From Lachnospiraceae bacterium (GTDB taxonomy: Bacteria; Bacillota; Clostridia; Lachnospirales; Lachnospiraceae): DNA of 64,000 nt. The position numbers and the translations under genes were made by a program. Each line of letters begins with the position of its first letter. Positions within the stretch are counted from its first letter, which is position 1. Positions 1 to 7,804 of the stretch are shown here, piece after piece. The notes under the pieces are model-generated. The model saw nothing but the letters and a program-made list of their open reading frames with translations, searched no databases and had not been told where the DNA came from. The stretch covers positions 62,001 through 126,000 of the forward strand of contig JABZIZ010000003.1 of NCBI GenBank assembly GCA_015258065.1, read 5' to 3'.

Positions 1-1
1 C

Positions 2-484
2 AAAAGAAAATGGATCCGCATCCTTGCGCTGATCGTCCTTGCCCTGATGATCCTGTCCACTCTGGGGGGCTGCGCCCAGGATACGGAACAACTGGAAACC
101 TATAAGAAGAATATGGATACTTTTTTTGACTCGGTAGCCTCCTATAACGCTTCGATTAACGCAATTGATCCCATGTCGGACCAGGCCGAGAAGGAACTGC
201 TTGGTTATTTAGACAGTATGAATGCAGAATTTTCCAATATGGCGACCTTCCCCATTCCGGAAGAATTCCAGTCCATTTCTAAACTCCCCAAAGATGCTTC
301 CGATTCCATGGCAAAGGCCGTCTCTCTCTACCATGAAGCCTATGACGGAGAATACAACCAGGGAAAGGCGGAGGAAGCAAGGCAATATTATGAAAGAGCC
401 AACCGTGCGGTTCAGGTCATGATCCAGGTGCTTCGCGGCAAAAAGCCCGAAGGCGATGATGTCACTGTAACAAACGGAGAATAA
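2..484 (+). CDS. Putative lipoprotein, 5' end cut by window edge
   Basis: The reading frame is open from base 2, so the start lies outside the window. The visible N-terminus is basic (KRKW) followed by a hydrophobic stretch rich in L, I, V and A. It ends in a lipobox-like TLGGC with the cysteine codon at 71-73, which indicates a lipid-anchored, surface-exposed protein. The mature part (about 135 residues) is hydrophilic and probably helical, with no enzyme motif I recognise. It is convergent with the ATP synthase operon and shares the terminator at 487-508. The function is unknown. I am confident it is a lipoprotein gene but not what it does. Confidence 0.75.
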   Translation, partial: KRKWIRILALIVLALMILSTLGGCAQDTEQLETYKKNMDTFFDSVASYNASINAIDPMSDQAEKELLGYLDSMNAEFSNMATFPIPEEFQSISKLPKDASDSMAKAVSLYHEAYDGEYNQGKAEEARQYYERANRAVQVMIQVLRGKKPEGDDVTVTNGE

Positions 485-486
485 AA

Positions 487-508
487 TACGGTGGCTGTTG
501 CCACCGTA
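487..508. terminator. Bidirectional intrinsic terminator between lipoprotein gene and atpC
   Basis: A perfect 9-bp stem (TACGGTGGC / GCCACCGTA) encloses a 4-base loop TGTT. On the plus strand it is followed by AAAAATTTTT, and on the minus strand by TTTTATT. It sits between convergent genes and can end both transcripts. Confidence 0.85.
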
Positions 509-517
509 AAAATTTTT

Positions 518-943
518 CTAATTCTCATATCTGGAGGACAGCTTCAATCTGGTCAGCGCCCTGGCCATCGCCGCCTGCGACAAATGATATTCGCGCTTGG
601 ACTGATTTTGTCTCATGTGCTCCTGTGCCTGCTCCAAAGCTTCCCTTGCACGGTTTCTGTCAATATCCTCCGGTCTTTCACAAGTCATCGCCAGGATGGT
701 ACAACGGTTATTGGCGATCTGGCAGGAACCGTTTCCAATAATCACTTCCAGTTCCCCACCATCTGCACTGACGATCTTCATATCGCCCTGATAGATGGCA
801 ACGATCATTTCCTCATGGTGAGCCAGAATCTGCATACTTCCATCCTTACAGGGAATCGTCACAGATTCTGCCCTTCCATCAAAGAAAACACCATTCGCAC
901 TCATCACTTTTAACCCGAAGGTTTCTTTTCCTGTCTGTGCCAT
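518..943 (-). CDS. atpC: F1Fo ATP synthase epsilon subunit
   Basis: This is the central-stalk epsilon subunit (141 aa, normal size). The N-terminal half is the beta-sandwich (FGLKVMSANGVFFDG, then residues around SMQILAHHEEM). The C-terminal half is the alpha-helical hairpin rich in A, E, Q and R. It regulates ATP hydrolysis and couples the rotor to the c-ring. The ATG start lies immediately after the atpD stop (no gap), as in a classical atpDC end of operon. It is the last gene before the shared terminator. Confidence 0.95.
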   Translation of the reverse strand: MAQTGKETFGLKVMSANGVFFDGRAESVTIPCKDGSMQILAHHEEMIVAIYQGDMKIVSADGGELEVIIGNGSCQIANNRCTILAMTCERPEDIDRNRAREALEQAQEHMRQNQSKREYHLSQAAMARALTRLKLSSRYEN

Positions 944-2341
944 TTAATTCATTCCTGACTGCTTCGCTTTTGCAATCACATCTTCCACCGTTCCGACATT
1001 GAAGAAAGCGGATTCGGGATAAGCATCCAGATCCCCTTCCACGATTGCCTCGAAGCCTTTTAACGTTTCCTTGATCGTGACAAATTTACCGGGAACATTG
1101 GTAAACTGCTCTGCCACATGGAAGGGCTGTGACAGGAAACGCTGAATCTTTCTGGCTCTCTGCACCGTCATTTTATCGTCTTCACTGAGCTCTTCCATGC
1201 CGAGGATGGCAATGATATCTTGCAGTTCCTTATATTTTTGCAGCATTTCCTGCACCTTGACTGCAATCTCATAATGCTCATCTCCGACAATTTCTCTTTC
1301 CAATATTCTGGATGATGACTCCAGAGGATCCACTGCCGGATAAATGCCCATTTCCACAATCTTACGGGACAGGACCGTTGTTGCATCCAGGTGTGCAAAA
1401 GTAGTGGCAGGCGCCGGATCCGTCAAATCGTCTGCAGGAACATACACCGCCTGAACCGAAGTGACAGACCCGTTTCTGGTCGAAGCAATTCTTTCCTGAA
1501 GCTGTCCGAGATCTGTCGCCAGGGTAGGCTGATAGCCGACTGCAGAGGGCATCCGTCCAAGCAAAGAAGAAACCTCTGAACCTGCCTGAATAAACCGGAA
1601 AATATTATCAATGAAGAGCAGAACATCCTGATGCTTCACATCCCGGAAATACTCCGCCATGGTCAGACCGGTTTCGGCGACCCTCATACGTGAACCGGGC
1701 GGCTCATTCATCTGCCCAAATACCAGCGCCGTCTTATTGATCACACCGGAACCTTTCATTTCGGTGAAAAGATCGTTTCCTTCTCTGGAACGCTCGCCCA
1801 CGCCGGTAAAAATCGAATATCCACCATGTTCGGTTGCAATATTCTGGATCAACTCTTGAATGAGAACCGTCTTTCCTACGCCCGCACCACCAAAGAGACC
1901 GATTTTACCACCTTTGGCATAGGGTGCAAGCAGGTCAATCACCTTGATTCCGGTCTCCAGAACCTCCACCACCGGGCTTTGATCGACCAGTTCCGGGGGC
2001 TTGCGGTGAATGCTCCAGTGTTCTTCTTCACTCAGCTGTTCTCCTCCATCAATGGTGTCACCGAACACATTGAAGAGTCTTCCCAGCGTCTTTTCTCCCA
2101 CCGGGGTCTGAATGGGCGCACCGGTCGGATGCACACGCATTTCTCTGCAGAGTCCTTCGCTGGGAGACAACATAATACAGCGGACAATATTGTTCCCAAT
2201 CTGCTGTTCTACTTCCATTACTCTGCGTTCGTTATTGACTTCCACCGTCATCGCATCCATCAAATGAGGAAGGTCTTTATTTTCCTCAAACATGACATCG
2301 ACTACCGGTCCTCTCACTTCGACAATACTTCCGTCTGTCAC
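944..2341 (-). CDS. atpD: F1Fo ATP synthase beta subunit
   Basis: This is the catalytic subunit of F1 (465 aa). The Walker A motif GGAGVGKT is at residues 151-158. The GERSREGNDL segment and LLFIDNIFRFIQAGSEVSSL (Walker B) follow, and MEELSED replaces the usual DELSEED lever. The start codon is GTG, preceded by GGAGG with 7 bases of spacing. It lies 19 bases after atpG. All key catalytic segments are intact. Confidence 0.97.
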   Translation of the reverse strand: MTDGSIVEVRGPVVDVMFEENKDLPHLMDAMTVEVNNERRVMEVEQQIGNNIVRCIMLSPSEGLCREMRVHPTGAPIQTPVGEKTLGRLFNVFGDTIDGGEQLSEEEHWSIHRKPPELVDQSPVVEVLETGIKVIDLLAPYAKGGKIGLFGGAGVGKTVLIQELIQNIATEHGGYSIFTGVGERSREGNDLFTEMKGSGVINKTALVFGQMNEPPGSRMRVAETGLTMAEYFRDVKHQDVLLFIDNIFRFIQAGSEVSSLLGRMPSAVGYQPTLATDLGQLQERIASTRNGSVTSVQAVYVPADDLTDPAPATTFAHLDATTVLSRKIVEMGIYPAVDPLESSSRILEREIVGDEHYEIAVKVQEMLQKYKELQDIIAILGMEELSEDDKMTVQRARKIQRFLSQPFHVAEQFTNVPGKFVTIKETLKGFEAIVEGDLDAYPESAFFNVGTVEDVIAKAKQSGMN

Positions 2342-2360
2342 AATGATCCTCCATGAAAAG

Positions 2361-3281
2361 TTAGCCTAATGTACGGATTTCCTTTGCTCTTTTCAGTGCC
2401 ATGGCACCGCTGGCAACCTCCGTGATTTCCTGCGTGATCAGCGCCTGACGTTCCCGGTTATATTTTTGTTGAAGATCCTTGATCATTTCCTGTGCATTCT
2501 TATTTGCATTATCCATTGCGCTCATTCGCGACATCTGCGCAGAACAGTAGGACTCCACTAGGCATCCATAAATAAACCCGACAATATAATTCGGAACAAT
2601 GTTGTTGATCAAAGCTTCCGGAGAAGGCTCCATGTGGAACTCCTCCAACCTGACGCCAAGAGTTCCGTTATAATTTTTCCTGCTGGACAGAAGCAAATCC
2701 AGCGGTAAAACACGTGAAATTGCAGGAGCACAACTCATTCCGGAACCCACTGCGGTATATACCGCATACACCTCATTCAGCTTCCTGCTTTCGTATGCCT
2801 CCATAATGGTATCCGCAATGTGTCTTGCCCTGGACAGGGTCGGATTTTGAGCCGTATAGAGAAAAGATTCCTCAATTTCCTCCTGTCTGGAGTGATAATA
2901 ATGCCTGCCGACTTCCCCTACCACATACAGTTTATAGGGAGCAGAAATGGAATCGATGTTTTCCTGTGCAAGCTTCAGCACATTATGATTATAAGCGCCT
3001 GCCATGCCCTTATCATCCGTAATGATCAAATAGCCCCGGACCCGTTCTTCTTTTGGAATATGATCGTAACTTTCCAAATAGACATTATTCGTTTCCGGCG
3101 GAACATGTCTGCCAATTCTGGCGATCATCGCCTGAAGCGCATAGAAATAATCTTGCGTTTTCTCATGCTCTCTCTTTGCCTTCATCATCTTATTGGATGA
3201 AATCATGTACATGGCATTGGTGATTTTCATGGTATCCCCGACAGATTTGATTCTGTCATGGATTTCTTTTAGATTAGACAT
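2361..3281 (-). CDS. atpG: F1Fo ATP synthase gamma subunit
   Basis: This is the rotor shaft of F1 (306 aa). The N-terminal coiled-coil (IHDRIKSVGDTMKITNAM) and the C-terminal helix (SAMDNANKNAQEMI, then EITEVASGA) match the family ends that insert into the alpha3beta3 core. The ATG overlaps the atpA stop by one base (TAATG), indicating translational coupling. Confidence 0.96.
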   Translation of the reverse strand: MSNLKEIHDRIKSVGDTMKITNAMYMISSNKMMKAKREHEKTQDYFYALQAMIARIGRHVPPETNNVYLESYDHIPKEERVRGYLIITDDKGMAGAYNHNVLKLAQENIDSISAPYKLYVVGEVGRHYYHSRQEEIEESFLYTAQNPTLSRARHIADTIMEAYESRKLNEVYAVYTAVGSGMSCAPAISRVLPLDLLLSSRKNYNGTLGVRLEEFHMEPSPEALINNIVPNYIVGFIYGCLVESYCSAQMSRMSAMDNANKNAQEMIKDLQQKYNRERQALITQEITEVASGAMALKRAKEIRTLG

Positions 3282-5104
3282 TATTCCTCATCTTCGTCCG
3301 CATCGGCGCTCTCTGATCTTGCTTCCTCCGCCTTCCACTTTGGAATGAACTGATCAAAAACTTCGACAATCCGATTTTTTAATTCCTCTGTCAGATCCCT
3401 GGAATCTTCCAATTCCTTAATGATATCTTGCTCATAATGAACAAAATAATCCAACATAGAGGCCTGAAACGCTTTGATCTTTTTCACCGGTATATCATCA
3501 AACTTGCCTGCATTTGCCCCGACCATCGTGAGAACCTGTTCATACATGGCAAAGGGTCGGCCCAAGGGCTGTTTGAGCAGCTCCATAAGCGCCGCTCCGT
3601 GGTTTAACTGTTTCTTCGTCGCATCATCCAGATCGGAAGCAAACTGTGTAAATACCGCCATTTCCCGATACTGTGCAAGGTCGATTCGAAGGGGCCCTGA
3701 AGCCTTCTTCATCGCCTTTGTCTGTGCAGCAGAACCGACACGAGAAACCGACAAACCAACGTTAACGGCAGGACGCATCCCCTCAAAGAACAAATCACTC
3801 TCAAGGAAAATCTGACCGTCTGTAATAGAGATCACGTTCGTCGGAATATAAGCAGAAACATCTCCTGCCTGGGTCTCTATAATAGGAAGAGCTGTGATGG
3901 ATCCGCCGCCCAGTCGTTCTGACAATTTACTGGAACGCTCCAGAAGCCTAGAATGCAGGTAGAACACATCACCCGGATAAGCCTCTCTGCCCGGCGGTCT
4001 CTCAAGCAACAAAGAAATGGTCCGGTAGGCTACGGCATGCTTGGAGAGATCATCATAAACGATCAGTACATCTTTCCCCTGATGCATAAAGTGTTCCGCC
4101 ATTGCCGTACCGGCGTAGGGCGCAAGGTATTGCAACGGTGCCGGATCAGCAGCTGTAGAGGATAAAACAATGGAATAAGCCATCGCCCCCGTCTTTTCCA
4201 GCGTTGCAATCAGATTGGCAATCGTTGACGACTTCTGTCCGATCGCCACATAGATACAGATCACACCCTTCCCTTTTTGATTCTGTATCGTATCCATGGC
4301 AATAGAAGTTTTACCGGTTTGGCGATCTCCGATAATTAACTCTCTCTGCCCTCTGCCAATAGGGAACATGGTGTCTATGGAAACAATTCCCGTTTCCAGC
4401 GGTTCGTTTACCGGAGCTCTGTCTATGATGCCGGGAGCCGGTGCCTCGACCGGTCTATAGTCAGACTCTACGATCGGTCCCTTGCCGTCTACCGGATTTC
4501 CTAATGCATCAATGACCCTTCCGATAAAAGAATCTCCTACCGGAATTCCCGTAGGCTTATAGGTACGTCTCACGCGGGAGGACTGCCGGATTCCCTCGTC
4601 ATTTCCAAAGAGAATACAGCCAATATGATCATCCCGAATATCCTGTACCATTCCCTTGGTGCCATCTTCAAACTCAACGACTTCCCCGTAAAAAGCATGA
4701 GAGATGCCTTTTACATTGGCAATACCGTCACCAACCCAACAGACGTTGCCGACTTCCTTATTTTCTGCTTCCAGGTTGAATTGATCCAACTTGGTCAGAA
4801 TGGATTTCAAAGCGGGAGAAGTGGCTTCCCCCTGCAATTCACCTTTCAGAGCCTTTTTCAATTGTGCAGCTCTTCCGGAATCACTCCAATCAAACTCGAA
4901 GTTGCCACACTTCACAATGAATCCTCCTTCGATGGATTCATCATGCACGGCCTGAATCTGAACGTTCTTCCAACCCGTCTTCTTTTCCAGAAGTGCTTGA
5001 ATATGAGAAAGCTGTTCCTGCGTAGGCTTCGTCATTGCATAACGCAGTTCGGCAACATCGTATCGATCGAGTCCGGCGCCGCGTCTATTCGATAAATCAC
5101 TCAT
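3281..5104 (-). CDS. atpA: F1Fo ATP synthase alpha subunit with fused delta-like N-terminal domain
   Basis: At 607 aa it is about 100 residues longer than a normal alpha subunit. Residues about 20-88 resemble the C-terminal domain of subunit delta (AtpH): a helix around TKPTQEQLSHIQALLEKKTG, a strand with VQIQAVHDESIEGGFIVKCG, and a closing helix near GRAAQLKKALKG. A linker of about 25 residues follows. A normal alpha then begins near VGDGIANVKG (residues 124-133), with Walker A GDRQTGKT at 259-266. I chose the ATG at 5104, which overlaps the atpF stop by 8 bases and has GAGGAGG 12 bases upstream. An ATG at 5137 has no Shine-Dalgarno. No separate atpH fits in the operon. Alpha identity is certain; the delta homology is read by eye. 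Confidence 0.93.
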   Translation of the reverse strand: MSDLSNRRGAGLDRYDVAELRYAMTKPTQEQLSHIQALLEKKTGWKNVQIQAVHDESIEGGFIVKCGNFEFDWSDSGRAAQLKKALKGELQGEATSPALKSILTKLDQFNLEAENKEVGNVCWVGDGIANVKGISHAFYGEVVEFEDGTKGMVQDIRDDHIGCILFGNDEGIRQSSRVRRTYKPTGIPVGDSFIGRVIDALGNPVDGKGPIVESDYRPVEAPAPGIIDRAPVNEPLETGIVSIDTMFPIGRGQRELIIGDRQTGKTSIAMDTIQNQKGKGVICIYVAIGQKSSTIANLIATLEKTGAMAYSIVLSSTAADPAPLQYLAPYAGTAMAEHFMHQGKDVLIVYDDLSKHAVAYRTISLLLERPPGREAYPGDVFYLHSRLLERSSKLSERLGGGSITALPIIETQAGDVSAYIPTNVISITDGQIFLESDLFFEGMRPAVNVGLSVSRVGSAAQTKAMKKASGPLRIDLAQYREMAVFTQFASDLDDATKKQLNHGAALMELLKQPLGRPFAMYEQVLTMVGANAGKFDDIPVKKIKAFQASMLDYFVHYEQDIIKELEDSRDLTEELKNRIVEVFDQFIPKWKAEEARSESADADEDEE

Positions 5105-5588
5105 TCTTATTTGAGGCCTCCTCAATGAAACGATCATACAGTTCTCTGTCTGTCTGCACCGTATGAGCCGTTGCAGAAATCTTGGAAGCAGCGCTCAGTA
5201 CCATATCGGTAATTTCTGCCTCGAACTGGGCACGCTGTTTCTGGTTCTCCAGCTTGGCATCTCGCCTTGCATCCTCCAGAATCTCACTTGCCTTTTTGTT
5301 TGCATTGGCAATAATATTCTCATACTCGTGATAGCCCTTATCCCTGGCATCTTGAATGACCTGCGACTTTTGCGCATCAAGTGCCTTCCTATCACCTTCA
5401 TATTTTGCCTTCATCTCCTCTGCTTCTTTCTTTGCAGCAAGAGAATCCTTTGTACAATTCTCCACTTCCTCCCTTCTGGCATCCAGAACACGATCTACAC
5501 GCTTAAAAAGGAAAAAGTGAAAAATCAAATACAAAACCAGCAGATTGATCACCATATAAAAAATATTGGCGGCACTGAGACTTAACAT
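5097..5588 (-). CDS. atpF: F1Fo ATP synthase b subunit
   Basis: This is the peripheral stalk subunit (163 aa). One N-terminal membrane segment (about residues 8-28, NIFYMVINLLVLYLIFHFFLF) is followed by a long charged coiled coil (VDRVLDARREEVEN to the C-terminus). Its length is normal, so it does not carry the missing delta N-terminal domain as the mycobacterial b-delta fusion does. It overlaps atpA by 8 bases. Confidence 0.95.
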   Translation of the reverse strand: MLSLSAANIFYMVINLLVLYLIFHFFLFKRVDRVLDARREEVENCTKDSLAAKKEAEEMKAKYEGDRKALDAQKSQVIQDARDKGYHEYENIIANANKKASEILEDARRDAKLENQKQRAQFEAEITDMVLSAASKISATAHTVQTDRELYDRFIEEASNKNE

Positions 5589-5611
5589 TTGCTTCCCTCT
5601 TTTTCAGATAA

Positions 5612-5830
5612 TTATGATGCAAAAATGATCGCAAGAGCTACAACCAGACCATAGATAGCTGTTGCTTCTGCAAGGGCTCCGCCCAAAATCAGCATGGTCA
5701 TGATTTTACCGGATGCCTCCGGCTGCCTTGCAACGGCATCCGTTGCCTTCGCAGTGGCGACACCGATTCCAATACCCGCGCCAATGCCTGTGATTGCTGC
5801 AATTCCAGCTCCAATAGGAATTAAGTTCAT
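5612..5830 (-). CDS. atpE: F1Fo ATP synthase c subunit (ring)
   Basis: This 72-residue proteolipid has two membrane helices. The glycine-rich helix 1 (GAGIGIGVATAKA), the ARQPEA loop and the ion-binding glutamate in LAEATAIYGL are all present. Compared with the known Na+ c-rings (Gln in helix 1, Glu-Ser-Thr in helix 2), helix 1 has Ile in place of Gln, and helix 2 reads Glu-Ala-Thr. Two Na+ ligands are therefore absent, and H+ coupling is inferred. Confidence 0.95.
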   Translation of the reverse strand: MNLIPIGAGIAAITGIGAGIGIGVATAKATDAVARQPEASGKIMTMLILGGALAEATAIYGLVVALAIIFAS

Positions 5831-5899
5831 GGTAAAACCTCCTTGTATGTTTTACAACCAATATAGATACTGCACCGAATGTGCGAAACAAGCTTTCAT

Positions 5900-6598
5900 C
5901 TATTCCGTTGCTTCTGCGATATAAAGGGAAGTAAGGAACACAAAAACATAGGCTTGGATCAAACCGTCGAAGAAATCAAAATACAAACTAAGCAGGGCAG
6001 GTACAAAAACAGGGACGACAAGTTTGATCAGTTCCATGATGACGGTCGCCCCAAGTACGTTTCCGAATAGTCGCATACATAGGGAAAGCGGTTTGATTCC
6101 AACTTCAAGAATATTCATCGGGGTGATAATCCAGATCGGCTTGGTAAAGGACTTCACCCAACCGCCAACACCGCGATGTCTGATTCCGGCTGCCTCCACC
6201 AATACAATACTCATGCCGGCAAGCGCAATGGTCACATTTAAATCCATGGTCGACGGCGTAAAACCGAAGACTCCCATTAAATTGGCAAGTCCGATATAGA
6301 GCATGACACAAATCAGCCAGTCGATATAAGGCGTTCCGTTTTTTCCGATCAGCCCTGCGACCAGTGCACGCAGCTTGACTACAATCGTCTCCGCAAGCAG
6401 CTGTCTCCTACTGCATCCGTGAACCTTCAAGTTGTGGGTGAGCATCAGGCAAAAGACAAGAAATACGCCCATGATGATCCAGGTGAGAACCACCGATTTG
6501 TTAATATCAAAAAAGCCGGGAGGACCGAATGGAAGGTCAAGATGAATGGCCACCTTATTCGATTTGAAGATCTCATTCAGTGTGCTCTTGATATCCAT
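5900..6598 (-). CDS. atpB: F1Fo ATP synthase a subunit
   Basis: This 232-residue, multi-spanning stator subunit forms the ion half-channels. The family signature around the essential arginine, LCMRLFGNVLGATVIMEL, is present. It is the first gene of the operon, 69 bases downstream of a strong sigma-A promoter. No atpI or atpZ gene precedes it. Confidence 0.95.
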   Translation of the reverse strand: MDIKSTLNEIFKSNKVAIHLDLPFGPPGFFDINKSVVLTWIIMGVFLVFCLMLTHNLKVHGCSRRQLLAETIVVKLRALVAGLIGKNGTPYIDWLICVMLYIGLANLMGVFGFTPSTMDLNVTIALAGMSIVLVEAAGIRHRGVGGWVKSFTKPIWIITPMNILEVGIKPLSLCMRLFGNVLGATVIMELIKLVVPVFVPALLSLYFDFFDGLIQAYVFVFLTSLYIAEATE

Positions 6599-6666
6599 AT
6601 AGCAGCCTCTTATTCTCCTATTCCAATATCAGAATCAGGTGCGTCCTACTTTTAACACCCTCATCC

Positions 6667-6695
6667 ATTATATTCTTCCAAAACGGGGAGGTCAA
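6667..6695 (-). promoter_or_regulatory. Sigma-A promoter of the atp operon
   Basis: On the minus strand, -35 TTGACC (6690-6695), a 17-base spacer and -10 TATAAT (6667-6672) lie 69 bases upstream of atpB. They fall after the terminator that follows the tRNA gene. This is close to consensus. Confidence 0.85.
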
Positions 6696-6712
6696 ACAAA
6701 CATCCCTGCGCA

Positions 6713-6741
6713 AAAAAAGAGCCTAAGATCTCATCCGGCTC
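6713..6741 (-). terminator. Intrinsic terminator after tRNA-Val
   Basis: On the minus strand, a GAGCC / GGCTC stem (6737-6741 with 6719-6723) encloses a 13-base loop and is followed by seven Ts. It separates the gmk/tRNA transcript from the atp operon. Confidence 0.75.
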
Positions 6742-6757
6742 CTTTGCAGCAAAGTTG

Positions 6758-6830
6758 TGGGCGCAAGGGGGCTCGAACCCCTGACCTCCTGCACGTCAAG
6801 CAGACGCTCTCCCAGCTGAGCTATACTCCC
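6758..6830 (-). tRNA. tRNA-Val (anticodon GAC)
   Basis: This is a 73-base cloverleaf. It has the D arm GCTC/GAGC, an anticodon arm with loop TTGACGT (anticodon GAC at 6795-6797), the T arm AGGGG-TTCGAGC-CCCCT and discriminator A. CCA is not encoded. The acceptor stem (GGGAGTA against TGCGCCC) has an A4 x G69 mismatch and a U-G pair, which is unusual but does not stop the fold. It lies downstream of gmk. Confidence 0.92.
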
Positions 6831-6898
6831 AACAATTTCCCGTCGAACGGGTACCAAAATACTTTATCACGATTTCCATTTTTTGGAAAGAGGTAATT

Positions 6899-7531
6899 TT
6901 ATTTTTCTTCCAGTTCACGCAAAATCTGATCTGCCAGATCCTTACGGCGCCATCCTTCACATTTTGCTGCCTGAATGACTTCATGCATCTGCACCACGCA
7001 GGCATCTACCTGATCGTTCACCAGGATGTAATCATAGGACAGCATTCCCTTCGCTTCTTCCTGCGCGCGATGGATTCTGCTTTGAATGACCTCTTCCGTT
7101 TCTGTCCCTCTTCCTCTTAAGCGCCTCTCCAGTTCTTCTACACTGGGAGGGGTAACGAAGAGCAAAAGCGATTCAGGGAATTTCTTTTTGATCTGCAACG
7201 CCCCCTGTATCTCGATTTCCAGAAGCACATCCTTGCCTGCCTCGAGCTGTTCTTCTACGAATTTTTTAGGGGTGCCATAAAAATGTCCGACATAATTTGC
7301 ATGTTCAATCAGTCCGTCCTCTTCTACCAGCTTCAAAAAGGCTTCTTCCTCGACAAAAAAATATTCCTTCCCGTCTACTTCTCCGGTCCTGGGCTCTCTG
7401 GTCGTCATGGAAACAGACAACCTATAACGATCATACCGGGAAACGAGTTGTTTCATGATCGTGCCCTTCCCGGCTCCTGAAAAACCGGAGATCACTGCTA
7501 TGATTCCCCTATCCTTAAATGTCTGTATCAT
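6899..7531 (-). CDS. gmk: Guanylate kinase
   Basis: This enzyme phosphorylates GMP to GDP with ATP in the cytoplasm. The 210 residues have the P-loop GFSGAGKGT (16-24), the GMP-binding region with SVSMTTREPRTGE and YFFVEEEAF, and the LID region with RLRGRGTE. The start ATG overlaps the remA stop by four bases (ATGA). The rpoZ gene that often follows gmk in Firmicutes is absent; a tRNA gene follows instead. Confidence 0.96.
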   Translation of the reverse strand: MIQTFKDRGIIAVISGFSGAGKGTIMKQLVSRYDRYRLSVSMTTREPRTGEVDGKEYFFVEEEAFLKLVEEDGLIEHANYVGHFYGTPKKFVEEQLEAGKDVLLEIEIQGALQIKKKFPESLLLFVTPPSVEELERRLRGRGTETEEVIQSRIHRAQEEAKGMLSYDYILVNDQVDACVVQMHEVIQAAKCEGWRRKDLADQILRELEEK

Positions 7532-7779
7532 TCCTCTGTACTTCCTGTCTTCACTCTCATCACAATCGTATCGGAAAGAAGGGCGGAGAGAACCACCATA
7601 CCGTTTTCCATGATAATCACCGCCTTGGTTTTTCTTCCCTGTGTCGCATCAATGCAGCATCCTCCGTCTTTTGCCTGCTGCACCAGTCGCTTAATCGGTG
7701 CCGCATCCGGAGAAACAATACTCACAATCTTATCCGTATTGATTACATTGCCGAATCCGATATGAATAAATGCATTCAT
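7528..7779 (-). CDS. remA: RemA family DNA-binding regulator (DUF370)
   Basis: This small 83-residue protein closely resembles Bacillus RemA, which activates biofilm-matrix and osmoprotection genes. Matching segments include HIGFGNVINTDKIVSIVSP, APIKR, IDATQGRKTKAVIIM and VVLSAL. I start it at the ATG at 7779, preceded by a GGAAGG purine run; upstream codons lack family similarity. It sits in the conserved yicC-remA-gmk order. Confidence 0.93.
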   Translation of the reverse strand: MNAFIHIGFGNVINTDKIVSIVSPDAAPIKRLVQQAKDGGCCIDATQGRKTKAVIIMENGMVVLSALLSDTIVMRVKTGSTEE

Positions 7780-7804
7780 CCCGCCGCCTTCCTTCTCGAT
7801 TGGT

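Noticed and set aside
5105..5137. Upstream ATG of atpA adding 11 residues
   Set aside because: No Shine-Dalgarno precedes it and the residues do not resemble the family. The ATG at 5104 has GAGGAGG and couples to the atpF stop.
5612..5830. Na+-translocating ATP synthase
   Set aside because: The helix 1 Gln and helix 2 Ser ligands are replaced by Ile and Ala.
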